DNA from: Suicoccus acidiformans
Lineage (GTDB): Bacteria > Bacillota > Bacilli > Lactobacillales > Aerococcaceae
NCBI RefSeq assembly: GCF_003546865.1
Contig: NZ_CP023434.1
Span: 1-64,000, forward strand
Direction: 5' to 3'
DNA: 64,000 nt
Shown: piece after piece, positions 43,383 through 52,820 of the stretch
How positions within the stretch are numbered: the first letter of the stretch is position 1
Layout: each line of letters opens with the position of its first letter
Notes under the pieces: model-generated
Database searches by the model: none
What the model was told of the DNA's origin: nothing
The model's input: only the letters and a program-made list of their open reading frames with translations
Translations under genes and position numbers: made by a program

Positions 43383-45287
43383 ATGAGTATTAATGCGGAC
43401 TTATTTACAGAAGATTTATATATGGCAGTTAATGGGGACTGGCAAGAGACGGCAGAAATACCGGATGATAAAGCTAGTACAGGTGGTTTTAATGATTTAC
43501 GCGATGGAATCGAAGAGTTGTTAATGGGGGTTATTCAAGGGATGGAGGCTGGAGAGTTGGCTATCCCTAATGATGAGTTGGATGAGATGCTGACTTATTA
43601 CCGGCAGGCTATTGATTTTGATGAACGCAATACCTTAGCTGGTGAGCCCCTTAAACCATATTTGCAGCAAATTGAAAGCTTGAATGATTATGCGGCTTTG
43701 GAGGAACTGTTTCCGGCTTGGGTTTTGCGTGGCTTTCCATTGCCGTTTACATTTGGTGTATCAGCAGATATGAAGAATACTGCGGTGCATACCTTGTATT
43801 TAGGTGTACCGTCGACAATTTTGCCGGATGTGACTTATTATGAAGCAGGGAATGAAAGTGCCGAAGCTTTGCTGGCTATTTATCAGCAGATGAGTGTGGA
43901 AATACTTGAAGCGATCGGTTATGACTACACTCAAGCTCAGTCTTATGTGGAACAAGCCTTAGCTTTTGATCGGTTGTTGGTCCCTCATTTAAAGAGTCAG
44001 GAAGAGTTAGCGGATTATGTCGCTTCCTATAACCCGAGAAGTATGGCAGAGATTGAGTCTTATCACTCTCGAATGAGTTTCAAGAAGATTATTCAAGCCT
44101 TGCTAGGTCAAGAGATTTCAGAGGCCATTGTAAGTGAACCTGCTTATTTTGAAGCCTTGGAGCGAATCTTAACGCCTGAACATTTCTCACAACTTAAAGC
44201 ATGGATGTTGGTTAAGTTAGCTAATAGCCAAGCAAGTATGATGTCAGAGGACTTGCGTCAATTGGCTGGACAATATAGCCTTGCCTTATCAGGTAATCCA
44301 AGTATCCAGAATCAAACTAAGCATGCTTACTATTTAACGACTAGTTATTTCGATATGGTGATTGGGGATTATTATGGGAAGACGTATTTCGGGCCAGAGG
44401 CGCGTCAAGATGTGCGTGAAATGGTTGAAGTGATGATTAATGTGTATAAGGAACGTCTCAAGCGGAATGATTGGTTGAGCCAAGCAACGATTAATCAAGC
44501 CATTGTTAAATTGGATGCCTTGGATATTTTAGTAGGCTATCCGGATGATTATCCAGACGTATACCGAGCAATCGATATTCAACCAGATAAAAGTTTATAT
44601 GAGAATACTTTGGCTATGCGAATTCTCTTTGCTGAGGATGCGCTAGGTAAATATGGTGAGCCGGTGGATCGTAAGAAGTGGGGCATGAGTCCTGATACGG
44701 TGAATGCTTACTTTAATCCGGCCCATAATCATATTTGCTTCCCAGCGGCAATTCTTCAGGCACCCTTTTATAGCTTAGAACAAAGTCGAAGTGAGAATTA
44801 TGGGGGGATTGGGGCCGTGATTGCCCATGAAATTTCCCATGCTTTCGATAATAATGGTGCTAAATTTGATGAATATGGTAATTTAAATAATTGGTGGACG
44901 GACGAGGATTTTGAAGCGTTTGAAACCAAAGCAGATGCGATGGTCAAGCAATGGGATGGGATTGAATATGCCGGAGGCAAAGTAAACGGCACCTTAACTG
45001 TCTCAGAGAATATTGCAGATGGTGGCGGGTTAACGGCCGCGCTGGAAGCTACGAAACGTGAAACTGATGGTGATTTACGAGCTTTCTTTATTAATTGGGC
45101 ACGCATTTGGCGGAATAAAGCCCGTCCAGAATATATGCAACTGCTTTTGACTGTAGATGTGCACGCTCCAGCACCTTTAAGAGCGTCGGTTCAACCGCGT
45201 AATTTGGATGAATTCCACGAAGTCTTCGGTACTCAAGTCGGCGATGGCATGTACCTAGCCCCGGAGGATCGGGTTATTATTTGGTAA
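43383..45287 (+). CDS. pepO: M13-family metalloendopeptidase PepO
   Basis: PepO is a neprilysin-like zinc oligopeptidase of lactic acid bacteria. The 634-residue protein has the zinc motif HEISH in VIAHEISHAFDNNGAKFDEYGNL and the third ligand in ENIADGGGL, with FYSLEQSRSENYGGIGAV before and PRNLDEFHEVFG near the C-terminus. ATG 43383 is chosen for its AGGGAGA ribosome site; the frame is open for 21 codons upstream. No signal peptide is seen, so it is intracellular. It sits between the IS and dnaX and ends at its own terminator. Confidence 0.95.
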   Translation: MSINADLFTEDLYMAVNGDWQETAEIPDDKASTGGFNDLRDGIEELLMGVIQGMEAGELAIPNDELDEMLTYYRQAIDFDERNTLAGEPLKPYLQQIESLNDYAALEELFPAWVLRGFPLPFTFGVSADMKNTAVHTLYLGVPSTILPDVTYYEAGNESAEALLAIYQQMSVEILEAIGYDYTQAQSYVEQALAFDRLLVPHLKSQEELADYVASYNPRSMAEIESYHSRMSFKKIIQALLGQEISEAIVSEPAYFEALERILTPEHFSQLKAWMLVKLANSQASMMSEDLRQLAGQYSLALSGNPSIQNQTKHAYYLTTSYFDMVIGDYYGKTYFGPEARQDVREMVEVMINVYKERLKRNDWLSQATINQAIVKLDALDILVGYPDDYPDVYRAIDIQPDKSLYENTLAMRILFAEDALGKYGEPVDRKKWGMSPDTVNAYFNPAHNHICFPAAILQAPFYSLEQSRSENYGGIGAVIAHEISHAFDNNGAKFDEYGNLNNWWTDEDFEAFETKADAMVKQWDGIEYAGGKVNGTLTVSENIADGGGLTAALEATKRETDGDLRAFFINWARIWRNKARPEYMQLLLTVDVHAPAPLRASVQPRNLDEFHEVFGTQVGDGMYLAPEDRVIIW

Positions 45288-45298
45288 TAAGAGATTTA

Positions 45299-45342
45299 GG
45301 GCATAACTTTTCAGCTTACCAGAGGTTGAAAAGTTATGCGTC
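45299..45342 (+). terminator. Terminator after pepO
   Basis: GCATAACTTTTCA pairs perfectly with TGAAAAGTTATGC (45301-45313 and 45328-45340) around GCTTACCAGAGGT. The T-run after it is weak. Confidence 0.7.
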
Positions 45343-45419
45343 TTTATATAGGATTTTTAAAGCTGAATAGGTGGAAGTTTGCTATAATAGGATAAGATAT
45401 GTGAAAAGGAGGGACAAGT

Positions 45420-47468
45420 GTGAGTTATCAAGCTTTGTATCGGGTTTGGCGGCCCCAGACTTTCGATGAGATGATTGGCCAAACGGCGATAAAAGAAACC
45501 TTAAAGAATGCAGTGAAACATGAGCAATTGAGCCATGCTTATTTATTCACTGGTCCACGAGGGACTGGTAAGACAAGTGCGGCCAAGATTCTTGCCAAAG
45601 CCATCAACTGTCCCAATCAAACAGATGGGAATCCATGTAATGCATGCGATATTTGCCAAGGGATTACTCAAGGGCAACTTAGTGACGTCGTTGAAATTGA
45701 TGCGGCGAGTAATAATGGGGTCGAAGAAATTCGTGATTTGCGGGATAATGTACGTTATGCGGCAACTCAGGCAGAATATAAAGTTTATATTATCGATGAG
45801 GTCCATATGCTCACAACGGGAGCTTTTAACGCTCTATTAAAGACGCTTGAAGAGCCACCTGAGAATGTGGTGTTTATCCTAGCAACGACTGAGCCGCATA
45901 AAATTCCGGCAACGATTATTTCTAGGACACAACGCTTCGATTTCCAACAAATTCAAGCAGATGATTTAATTAAGCGCATGAGAGAGATTCTGACGCATGA
46001 AGCCATTGCTTATGAAGAGGAAGCTCTGGCTATTATTGCTCGGGCAGCTAATGGGGGCATGCGGGATAGCTTATCCTTATTGGATCAAGCCATTTCTTAT
46101 GATTTAGATAAGGTCTCTGTAACCAGTGCTTTGGAAGTTTCGGGAAGCTTGCACCAACTGGATTATGTCAATTATATCCAAGCTTTATATCAAGGAGAAG
46201 CTGAAGAAGCTTTAGCGATTATACAGGCGCAGTTTGCCCAAGGGAAGCAAGCGAATCGTTTTATCGAGGAGTTGCTCCTTTTCGCACGAGATATACTATT
46301 GACGGTGTATTCTTCCGCTAATCATACCTTGCTAAGTGAAGAAGAGCTTAAGCCCCTTATCGATACGGTTGAGCCAAGTTATTATTATCAATTAATTGAA
46401 GGCTTGACCCAAGCTCAGAACAAGATGCGTTTCTCGACGCAACCGAGCTTATATGTTGAAGTACTAACTATTCAACTGAGTCAAGGTTTACTACCCCAAC
46501 CAGAGGACTCGACACAAGAAAATGAACAGAATCTTGAAGGCCTGGTCAAACCTTTACATGACCAAGTTAATCGCCTTGAAGAACAGTTAGCGGCGCTTCA
46601 AAGTCAAGTGGATGGCCAGATGAAAGTTATTCAAGCGCATGAACCAACACAGGAAGATTTCTCAATTACACCACCAAATGAAGGGGACACGTTTACCCAA
46701 GCTCACGCTGAAACACCGCATGAAGCACCTACGCAGCCGGAAGTGGAAAGGGGTGTTCCACGACCGCGGCCTGAGAAACAGAAAGCGAATTATGTGTTGA
46801 ATGTTTATCATGTCTACCAAGTTCTCAATGATGCGACCCATCAGCATATTGCTAAGCTGAAGGAGAATTGGCGTCAAATCATTCAACAACTGCCCCCGCA
46901 AGATCGCAATAAATTTATTGCAACCGAACCTTTGGCTGCCGGACCGGGTCTCGCTTTAATAGCTTTTGAACAGGAGAATTTCTGTGCAATCGTGCAGCAG
47001 GACACAGCATTGCTAGATATTCTTCAAGAAGAGAGTGGAGCTTTAATAGGCGAAGCGATGACGTACGTATTTATATTAAAATCAGACTGGCCACAAATAC
47101 GGAAGAATTATACCGTTCTACGCAAGGAAAATCAGGGGCAAGCAGTTCCTATTCCGCCAGAAGATTTATTACACATACCTGAGTCGCAAGAGAGGGTTGA
47201 GCGCAGGGTATCAGAAGAAGCGGATTCAACGCATACGCCTGCTACTTCTGATATATCAAGAGCAGAGAAAGTGGCTGATGAAGCCCCAAGGGAAGAGCCA
47301 GCTGGTTCAGAGGATTCACCTGAGCCTGAGTCACCAGAAAAAACGGAAGACTCAGCATTACCCTTAGCAGAGGATATCGATACTGTTCAGCGAGCCGATT
47401 TACCAGAGGAAATTACTCAGGCAATAGATTTATTTGGTGAAGATTTAATTCATGTATACTATGATTGA
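45420..47468 (+). CDS. dnaX: DNA polymerase III subunits gamma and tau
   Basis: DnaX is the AAA+ clamp-loader ATPase. The 682-residue protein starts at GTG 45420 behind AAGGAGGG, with an extended -10 TGCTATAAT at 45380-45388. It contains Walker A GPRGTGKTSAAKIL (about 43-56), a four-Cys zinc module (CPNQTDGNPCNACDIC, about 62-77), Walker B VYIIDEVHML, and SRTQRFDF. The acidic C-terminal tau region (about 560-682) is rich in Glu/Ser/Pro. It heads the dnaX-ybaB-recR group. Confidence 0.96.
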   Translation: MSYQALYRVWRPQTFDEMIGQTAIKETLKNAVKHEQLSHAYLFTGPRGTGKTSAAKILAKAINCPNQTDGNPCNACDICQGITQGQLSDVVEIDAASNNGVEEIRDLRDNVRYAATQAEYKVYIIDEVHMLTTGAFNALLKTLEEPPENVVFILATTEPHKIPATIISRTQRFDFQQIQADDLIKRMREILTHEAIAYEEEALAIIARAANGGMRDSLSLLDQAISYDLDKVSVTSALEVSGSLHQLDYVNYIQALYQGEAEEALAIIQAQFAQGKQANRFIEELLLFARDILLTVYSSANHTLLSEEELKPLIDTVEPSYYYQLIEGLTQAQNKMRFSTQPSLYVEVLTIQLSQGLLPQPEDSTQENEQNLEGLVKPLHDQVNRLEEQLAALQSQVDGQMKVIQAHEPTQEDFSITPPNEGDTFTQAHAETPHEAPTQPEVERGVPRPRPEKQKANYVLNVYHVYQVLNDATHQHIAKLKENWRQIIQQLPPQDRNKFIATEPLAAGPGLALIAFEQENFCAIVQQDTALLDILQEESGALIGEAMTYVFILKSDWPQIRKNYTVLRKENQGQAVPIPPEDLLHIPESQERVERRVSEEADSTHTPATSDISRAEKVADEAPREEPAGSEDSPEPESPEKTEDSALPLAEDIDTVQRADLPEEITQAIDLFGEDLIHVYYD

Positions 47469-47544
47469 GGTCAATGAATCAACTAACCGTCGAAGCTTGA
47501 ATTATGTTACACTAGACCTATTATATTACTAGGAGGATATAATA

Positions 47545-47859
47545 ATGCGTGGTATGGGAAATATGCAAGGAATTATGAAGCAAATGCAGAAGATGCAGAA
47601 AGATATGGAAGCAACGCAAAAGGAGCTCGAAAATAGTACATTTGTCAGCGAAGATACCAATCAGCTCGTTCGTGTGGAAGTAAATGGCAAAAGACAGCTA
47701 CTCGATTTGACCATTCAGGAAGCTTTAGTTGATCCGGATGACATCGAGATGCTAGAGGACTTGGTACTAGCTACCGTCAATGAGGCCTTAGCACAAGTTG
47801 ACGAAGAGACACAGGCGAAGATGAGTCGCTTTACACAAGGGATGAATTTACCGTTTTAA
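47545..47859 (+). CDS. YbaB/EbfC nucleoid-associated protein
   Basis: A 104-residue member of the YbaB/EbfC DNA-binding family. It has the Gly/Met/Gln-rich start MRGMGNMQGIMKQMQKMQKD (coiled-coil helix) and core VRVEVNGKRQLLDLTIQEALVDPDD. It acts as a dimer that binds DNA with low specificity. It lies between dnaX and recR, the conserved place, with a CTAGGAGG ribosome site. Confidence 0.95.
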   Translation: MRGMGNMQGIMKQMQKMQKDMEATQKELENSTFVSEDTNQLVRVEVNGKRQLLDLTIQEALVDPDDIEMLEDLVLATVNEALAQVDEETQAKMSRFTQGMNLPF

Positions 47860-47883
47860 TAGGTGTAGAAAGAAGGGTTACAT

Positions 47884-48480
47884 GTGCAATATCCAGCGCC
47901 TATTGCTAAGCTCATTCATAGCTTCACTAAACTCCCAGGTATCGGGAGCAAAACTGCAGCGCGTTTAGCCTTTTATATTCTGGAAATGAATGAGGCCGAT
48001 GTTCTGGAGTTCGCGCAGAATTTAATTAATGCCAGACGTGACCTAACCCATTGTCAAATATGTGGCAATATTACGGATACAGACCCCTGCCTTATTTGTA
48101 GTGATACGTCACGAGACCGTACAACCATTCTAGTTGTCGAAGATTCCCGGGATGTCATGTCGATGGAACGTATGCAGGAATATAACGGCCTGTATCACGT
48201 CTTAGGTGGTGTTTTATCACCGATGGAAGGGACTGGCCCTGAAGATTTGAATATCACTCAACTCATTCAACGGCTAGAAGATGAAACCGTTCAAGAAGTG
48301 ATTTTGGCTACAAATGCGACGTCAGAAGGTGAGGCTACGGCCATGTACTTATCTAGGTTAATTAAACCGGCAGGAATCAAAGTGACGCGGTTAGCTCATG
48401 GTTTATCCGTGGGCAGTGATATTGAATATGCAGATGAGATGACTTTATACCGAGCGATTGAAGGTCGCAGAGAACTTTAA
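47884..48480 (+). CDS. recR: Recombination protein RecR
   Basis: RecR works with RecO and RecF in gap repair. The 198-residue protein starts at GTG 47884 (AGAAGGG ribosome site). It has the helix-hairpin-helix ([18 protein letters not shown]), a four-Cys zinc finger ([18 protein letters not shown], about 58-75) and a Toprim domain ([16 protein letters not shown] ... [19 protein letters not shown]). Both RecF and RecR of the RecFOR pathway are therefore in this window. Confidence 0.96.
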   Translation: MQYPAPIAKLIHSFTKLPGIGSKTAARLAFYILEMNEADVLEFAQNLINARRDLTHCQICGNITDTDPCLICSDTSRDRTTILVVEDSRDVMSMERMQEYNGLYHVLGGVLSPMEGTGPEDLNITQLIQRLEDETVQEVILATNATSEGEATAMYLSRLIKPAGIKVTRLAHGLSVGSDIEYADEMTLYRAIEGRREL

Positions 48481-48494
48481 GAGGGAGTAACTAA

Positions 48495-49127
48495 ATGAAG
48501 CCCAGAGGAAGGTTTATATCATTAGAAGGTCCAGATGGTTCAGGTAAATCAACCGTTATTCGAGGCCTCCAAAAAGCCTTGCAAGAGCGAGGCGTTGATG
48601 TGATTACGACAAGAGAGCCTGGGGGAAGTCCCATTGCTGAACAGATTCGTGAAGTGATACTTAATGTAAATAATACAGCTATGGATGGACGTACTGAAGC
48701 TTTATTGTATGCAGCTAGTCGACGCCAGCATTTAGTAGAGACAATCATTCCGACTTTAGATAAAGGCCAGTGGGTCCTATCCGATCGCTTTGTTGATAGC
48801 TCTTTAGCCTATCAAGGTGTTGCCCGCCAGATTCCTCAGGAAGAAGTTTGGACAATCAACCAATTTGCGATTGAGGGTCAGCTACCAGATTTGACCCTAT
48901 TATTAGATGTTCCAGCTGAAGTAGGTTTGGAGCGAATTCAAAAGGCTCGAGGCCAACGTCAATATGACCGTTTGGACCGAGAGAGTTTAAATTTTCATCA
49001 GAAAGTGCGCCAAGCTTTTCTCGATTTAGCAGCTGAGAATGACCGGATTGTCCTAATTGACGCCAATATGACTTATGATGCAGTGATTGAGCGTTGTCTA
49101 GAAGTAATTGCAGAACGGTTGAATTAG
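48495..49127 (+). CDS. tmk: Thymidylate kinase
   Basis: Tmk phosphorylates dTMP to dTDP. The 210-residue protein has the P-loop EGPDGSGKSTVIRGL (about 11-25), the DR motif VLSDRFVDSSLAYQG and the LID region RARGQRQYDRLD-like (KARGQRQYDRLDRE). It has a GAGGGAG ribosome site 14 bp after recR and precedes darA and holB as in Bacillus. Confidence 0.96.
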   Translation: MKPRGRFISLEGPDGSGKSTVIRGLQKALQERGVDVITTREPGGSPIAEQIREVILNVNNTAMDGRTEALLYAASRRQHLVETIIPTLDKGQWVLSDRFVDSSLAYQGVARQIPQEEVWTINQFAIEGQLPDLTLLLDVPAEVGLERIQKARGQRQYDRLDRESLNFHQKVRQAFLDLAAENDRIVLIDANMTYDAVIERCLEVIAERLN

Positions 49128-49185
49128 CCTTGTATTTCGGCTTAACGATAGTCAAATTAAGAAGATGCGGAAGGGGAGATATTCG

Positions 49186-49515
49186 ATGAAATTAATTATT
49201 GCGATTGTTCAAGATGAAGATGAAGTGGTGTTGAGTAAGGCCTTCCAGGAAGCGGATTTCCAAGCTACTAAATTAAGTAGTACAGGTGGTTTCTTGCGTT
49301 CAGGCAATACGACTTTCCTTATTGGTACAGAAGCTAAACGGGTAGAGGCTGCGTTAGATATTATTCGCGATTGCTCACAAGAGCGGACGCAGACAGTGGT
49401 CGCTCCATCTAATTTTGATGTGGATTATAATATGTCCCAAAACTACCCAGTGCAAGTAGAAGTAGGGGGCGCCATTGTCTTTGTCTTGCCAATCGACGCC
49501 TTTTATCGCTTCTAA
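49186..49515 (+). CDS. darA: PII-like cyclic-di-AMP receptor DarA (DUF970, YaaQ)
   Basis: A 109-residue trimeric PII-like protein of the family shown in Bacillus and Staphylococcus to bind c-di-AMP. Characteristic sequences are MKLIIAIVQDEDEVVLSKAF, the loop TKLSSTGGFLRSGNTTFLIG that holds the nucleotide, and EVGGAIVFVLPIDAFYRF at the C-terminus. ATG 49186 has an AAGGGGAGA ribosome site, so the seven upstream codons in frame are not used. It ends 10 bp before holB. Confidence 0.95.
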   Translation: MKLIIAIVQDEDEVVLSKAFQEADFQATKLSSTGGFLRSGNTTFLIGTEAKRVEAALDIIRDCSQERTQTVVAPSNFDVDYNMSQNYPVQVEVGGAIVFVLPIDAFYRF

Positions 49516-49525
49516 GGGGGCAGCT

Positions 49526-50503
49526 ATGTCAAAGGCTAGCCAACAACTCATGGAGCATTTCTTTCGGCTGGTCGCCCGTCGACAGTTGGCCCATGCTTAT
49601 GCTTTTACTGGGGAGGATACAAAGGCCAAGGAGGAAGTTACCTTGGCTTTAATTCAAGCTTTGGCTTGTCCACAGTTTGAGCAAGCGAACCGACCAGACC
49701 AAACGTGTAACGTGTGTCAACGAGCAGCTGGCAATGCCTTGTCAGATGTATTATATGTCCAGGCGGATGGCAAGTATATCCGCGTTGATCAAATTCGGCA
49801 AATGCGTGAATGGTTGGCGACCAGTCCGGTCGAACTGAATATGAAGGTGGCTGTGATTGAAGAAGCTTGGTTGATGAATGAAGCAGCGAGTAATGCTCTG
49901 CTTAAGTTTCTTGAGGAGCCAGTTGAGAATGCTTATATCATTCTGTACACTCCGGTGATGAGTATACTGTTGCCGACGATTCAATCAAGAGTTCAGAGCT
50001 TTCATTTGCCGACTGATTCAACCAACCGCGAGGCATTAATTCGATCAGATAGAGCCTTTGATGAGCATGCGCTGCAAATTCTGATGAATCTTCCCCAAGG
50101 AGCGAGTGAAAGGCTTCAGGAACAATATGAGGCAGAGGATTTGAATGCTTGGCTGGATGCGTGGAAAAGCTATTATGCTTTGCTTGTACAAGGGAAAGGG
50201 ACAGCCTTTGTCAGTGTGCAAGCGCATTTAAAGCCGTATTTATCTGTACAAGGTAGCCTAGATGGATTAGATTACTTACTTTTATTGAATCGCTCGACTA
50301 TGTTTGCAAGAATGGATTTTCCTAAAGATTCGCGCCAGATTCAGAATTATTTCGTAGAGAATTTGTGTGCGAATGCTCAACCGACGCTCGAGCATTTGAG
50401 CCGTTTAAATGACACAATCTACCAAGCTAAAGAGAAAATCCAAGCTAATGTCAGCCCACAACTTGCCTTAGAACAACTCGCTTTGAAGGCGAGCTTTCGT
50501 TAA
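49526..50503 (+). CDS. holB: DNA polymerase III delta-prime subunit
   Basis: HolB is the stator subunit of the clamp loader. The 325-residue protein shows LAHAYAFTGEDTKAKEE (degenerate P-loop), zinc Cys residues (CPQFEQANRPDQTCNVC, about 53-69), the VIEEAWLMNEAASNALLKFLEEP stretch and the SRVQSF sensor, all similar to DnaX. ATG 49526 with AAGGGGG ribosome site is chosen. It precedes yabA as in Bacillus. Confidence 0.94.
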   Translation: MSKASQQLMEHFFRLVARRQLAHAYAFTGEDTKAKEEVTLALIQALACPQFEQANRPDQTCNVCQRAAGNALSDVLYVQADGKYIRVDQIRQMREWLATSPVELNMKVAVIEEAWLMNEAASNALLKFLEEPVENAYIILYTPVMSILLPTIQSRVQSFHLPTDSTNREALIRSDRAFDEHALQILMNLPQGASERLQEQYEAEDLNAWLDAWKSYYALLVQGKGTAFVSVQAHLKPYLSVQGSLDGLDYLLLLNRSTMFARMDFPKDSRQIQNYFVENLCANAQPTLEHLSRLNDTIYQAKEKIQANVSPQLALEQLALKASFR

Positions 50504-50532
50504 ATTATATATAAGCAAAGGAGGTGTGCCAG

Positions 50533-50868
50533 ATGGAACCACAAGCAATCGAAGAACTATTAGAACAAGCCAACGCTCAAATGTTGGAGTTGAGCGATAC
50601 TTTGGCACAGCTCAAGCGCGCTGTAAATACCTTACAAGAAGATAAGAATCAATTAGAAATTAAAATTCAAGATTTACAAGACGTTGTTCGCGAGTCAACC
50701 CAAGTCGACGCAGATAATCCAGAAGGACAAGAGCATACAGGGGGTAAAGAGCGTTTACAGAATTTCTACGATAATGGTATTCATTTCTGTCATCAATATT
50801 TCGGGATGCGCCGAGCTCCAGAAGAGGGTTGTATGTTCTGCCAAGATATATTAGATCGGTTGGATTAA
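50533..50868 (+). CDS. yabA: Replication initiation control protein YabA
   Basis: YabA restrains initiation by tethering DnaA to DnaN. The 111-residue protein has an N-terminal leucine-zipper coiled coil (EPQAIEELLEQANAQMLEL...LEIKIQDLQDVV, 1-60) for tetramerisation and a C-terminal zinc module (HFCHQYFGMRRAPEEGCMFCQDIL). The ATG at 50533 is preferred over a GTG three codons upstream, which is inside the AAAGGAGG site region. Its partners dnaA and dnaN are also in this window. Confidence 0.95.
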   Translation: MEPQAIEELLEQANAQMLELSDTLAQLKRAVNTLQEDKNQLEIKIQDLQDVVRESTQVDADNPEGQEHTGGKERLQNFYDNGIHFCHQYFGMRRAPEEGCMFCQDILDRLD

Positions 50869-50870
50869 AG

Positions 50871-51623
50871 ATGAAGCATTCAGAAGTAGCGATTGAAGCA
50901 AACGAACGTTTAGACTATTTTCAGCGAGAGGATATTCATCTTATCCAAAGTAAAGCCTTTTTTACGTCCTCTTTAGACGCAATTTTATTGGCGGATTTTA
51001 CCCAATTACCGGTCAACAAAACCTTTCATTATATCGATTTTTGCTCAGGAAATGGTGTCATTCCTTTGCTTTTATCTGCCAGAACACAGGCAACCCTTCA
51101 AGGGATTGAAATCCAGGCTCCCTTGGTCGATATGGCCCGCCGCAGTGCTCAGTTGAATGGGCTCGCAGAGCGGGTTGAATTTTTGCAGATGGATTTGAAT
51201 GACTTTAAACGTCCGCAAGATGTGTTATATGATTGTGTGACGTGCAATCCCCCTTATTTCCTTGTAGAGCAGAGTCGGGAAACGCACCAATTGGATAGTC
51301 ACGCGATTGCCCGACATGAAATTTATTTAACGCTCGAGCAATGGATCCAAAAAGCGAGTCAAGTGATGCGGAGCAAGGGTAAGCTATTCTTCGTGCATAG
51401 GCCGGAGCGTTTGGATCAGATATTCCAGACCTTACTCAAGTACCATTTCAGTATTCACCGCATTCGTTTCGTACACCCTAAAGTGGATCGCCAGGCCAAT
51501 ACTATTCTGGTGGAAGCCATTTATGGCGGTGGCTTATCCGGTGTTAAGATTGAGCCCCCGCTAGTGGTGCATGAGGCAAACAGCGAATACACTGAGGAGA
51601 TGAAAGAGATTTACTATGGCTAA
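50871..51623 (+). CDS. tRNA1(Val) (adenine(37)-N6)-methyltransferase family protein (TrmN6/YabB)
   Basis: A 250-residue SAM-dependent methyltransferase. The SAM loop is [16 protein letters not shown], the acidic residue [15 protein letters not shown], and the N6-adenine catalytic motif NPPYFL (in [13 protein letters not shown]). The family modifies A37 of tRNA-Val in E. coli; the Firmicutes member YabB is assigned by similarity. ATG 50871 lies 2 bp past yabA. The stop overlaps the next gene by eight bases. Confidence 0.88.
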   Translation: MKHSEVAIEANERLDYFQREDIHLIQSKAFFTSSLDAILLADFTQLPVNKTFHYIDFCSGNGVIPLLLSARTQATLQGIEIQAPLVDMARRSAQLNGLAERVEFLQMDLNDFKRPQDVLYDCVTCNPPYFLVEQSRETHQLDSHAIARHEIYLTLEQWIQKASQVMRSKGKLFFVHRPERLDQIFQTLLKYHFSIHRIRFVHPKVDRQANTILVEAIYGGGLSGVKIEPPLVVHEANSEYTEEMKEIYYG

Positions 51624-51951
51624 GTCTTATTATTTCTATGTGCTATATTGCCGGGATGATACCTTATACGGCGGTTTTACCACGAATCTTCAAGCGAGAG
51701 AGGCGACACATAACGCTGGTAAAGGGGCCAAATATACCCGGGTTAGAAGTAGGCAGCCTGTCCGTATGATTTATGCAGAACGCTTTAGCGATAAGCGGCA
51801 GGCTATGCGATCTGAATACCAATTTAAACAATTGACGAGGGCAGCCAAAGAGCAATATTTAAGGCAGCATGGCATTGTGAATGTCAAAGAAGCAAGTTTT
51901 GTACTGGTCAATGGAGAGGAGCTGTCCGATGCAAAGACAGAAGAGTTTTGA
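51616..51951 (+). CDS. GIY-YIG nuclease superfamily protein (YazA-like)
   Basis: A 111-residue protein of the small UPF0213/YazA group. The GIY-YIG core is recognisable as [29 protein letters not shown], with the conserved [19 protein letters not shown] and [18 protein letters not shown]. Nuclease activity is not established for this group. It overlaps the methyltransferase gene and is followed by rsmI with an overlap of 23 bp, so all three are translationally linked. Confidence 0.9.
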   Translation: MAKSYYFYVLYCRDDTLYGGFTTNLQAREATHNAGKGAKYTRVRSRQPVRMIYAERFSDKRQAMRSEYQFKQLTRAAKEQYLRQHGIVNVKEASFVLVNGEELSDAKTEEF

Positions 51952-52804
51952 AGATGAGGGAAACCGAGGTGCTCTTTATTTAGTGCCTACGCCGATTGGC
52001 AACTTGGAGGATATGACGTTTAGAGCAGTTCGAATTCTCCAAGAAGCTGATATGATATTAGCGGAAGATACTCGACAAACCCTCAAACTGTTGACGCATT
52101 TCGAAATTGATACTCCTTTAACGAGTTACCATGAACATACACATTCAGACAAGCAAGAACAATTGTTTGCGTCTTTAGAAGCAGGTGAAGTAATGGCAAT
52201 GGTCAGTGACGCAGGGATGCCACTGATTAACGATCCAGGACATCCCCTGGTGAAACGTTGTTTAGAAGTCGGTGTGCCAGTTATTGCCTTACCAGGAGCC
52301 AATGCCGCTTTAACAGCGCTAATTGCTTCAGGTATGGACCAAGAACGCTTTACTTATTACGGTTTTTTCCCAAGACAGACGAAAATGCGTCAGGAAATAC
52401 TGGAGCAAGTAGGTATGCGTGAAGAGACGGCAATTTTCTATGAATCGCCGTATCGCATAAAAGATTTACTTAAGGCTACAATACAAGTGTTAGGAGCCAA
52501 TCGTTCAGTAGTTTTAGCCCGTGAATTGACTAAGCGTTTCGAAGAATATATGCGGGGATCAGCTGAGGATTTGTTGCTGGCAGTAGCAGAGCAGGGAATT
52601 AAAGGTGAATGTGTGGTTTTAATTGCTGGGGGTGGCTTAGAAGCATCTTCCCAGCTAGCAGCGGATTTATCTTATAAAGAACACGTTGAGCAGCTCATGC
52701 AGCAAGAGCACTTGACGAGTAAAGAGGCGATTAAGCAAGTTGCTCAATTACGCTCGGTGCGTAAGCAAGTAGTCTATCAAGCTTATCACGAGCTGGGTGA
52801 ATAG
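51929..52804 (+). CDS. rsmI: 16S rRNA (cytidine(1402)-2'-O)-methyltransferase RsmI
   Basis: RsmI methylates the ribose of C1402 in 16S rRNA. The 291-residue protein has [22 protein letters not shown] near its N-terminus, [32 protein letters not shown] and [16 protein letters not shown], all family signatures of the SpoU-unrelated tetrapyrrole-methylase fold. ATG 51929 follows GGAGAGGAG inside the yazA coding region; the frame extends 16 codons upstream without a ribosome site. Confidence 0.96.
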   Translation: MQRQKSFEDEGNRGALYLVPTPIGNLEDMTFRAVRILQEADMILAEDTRQTLKLLTHFEIDTPLTSYHEHTHSDKQEQLFASLEAGEVMAMVSDAGMPLINDPGHPLVKRCLEVGVPVIALPGANAALTALIASGMDQERFTYYGFFPRQTKMRQEILEQVGMREETAIFYESPYRIKDLLKATIQVLGANRSVVLARELTKRFEEYMRGSAEDLLLAVAEQGIKGECVVLIAGGGLEASSQLAADLSYKEHVEQLMQQEHLTSKEAIKQVAQLRSVRKQVVYQAYHELGE

Positions 52805-52820
52805 ATGGGAGGGCTTTGGT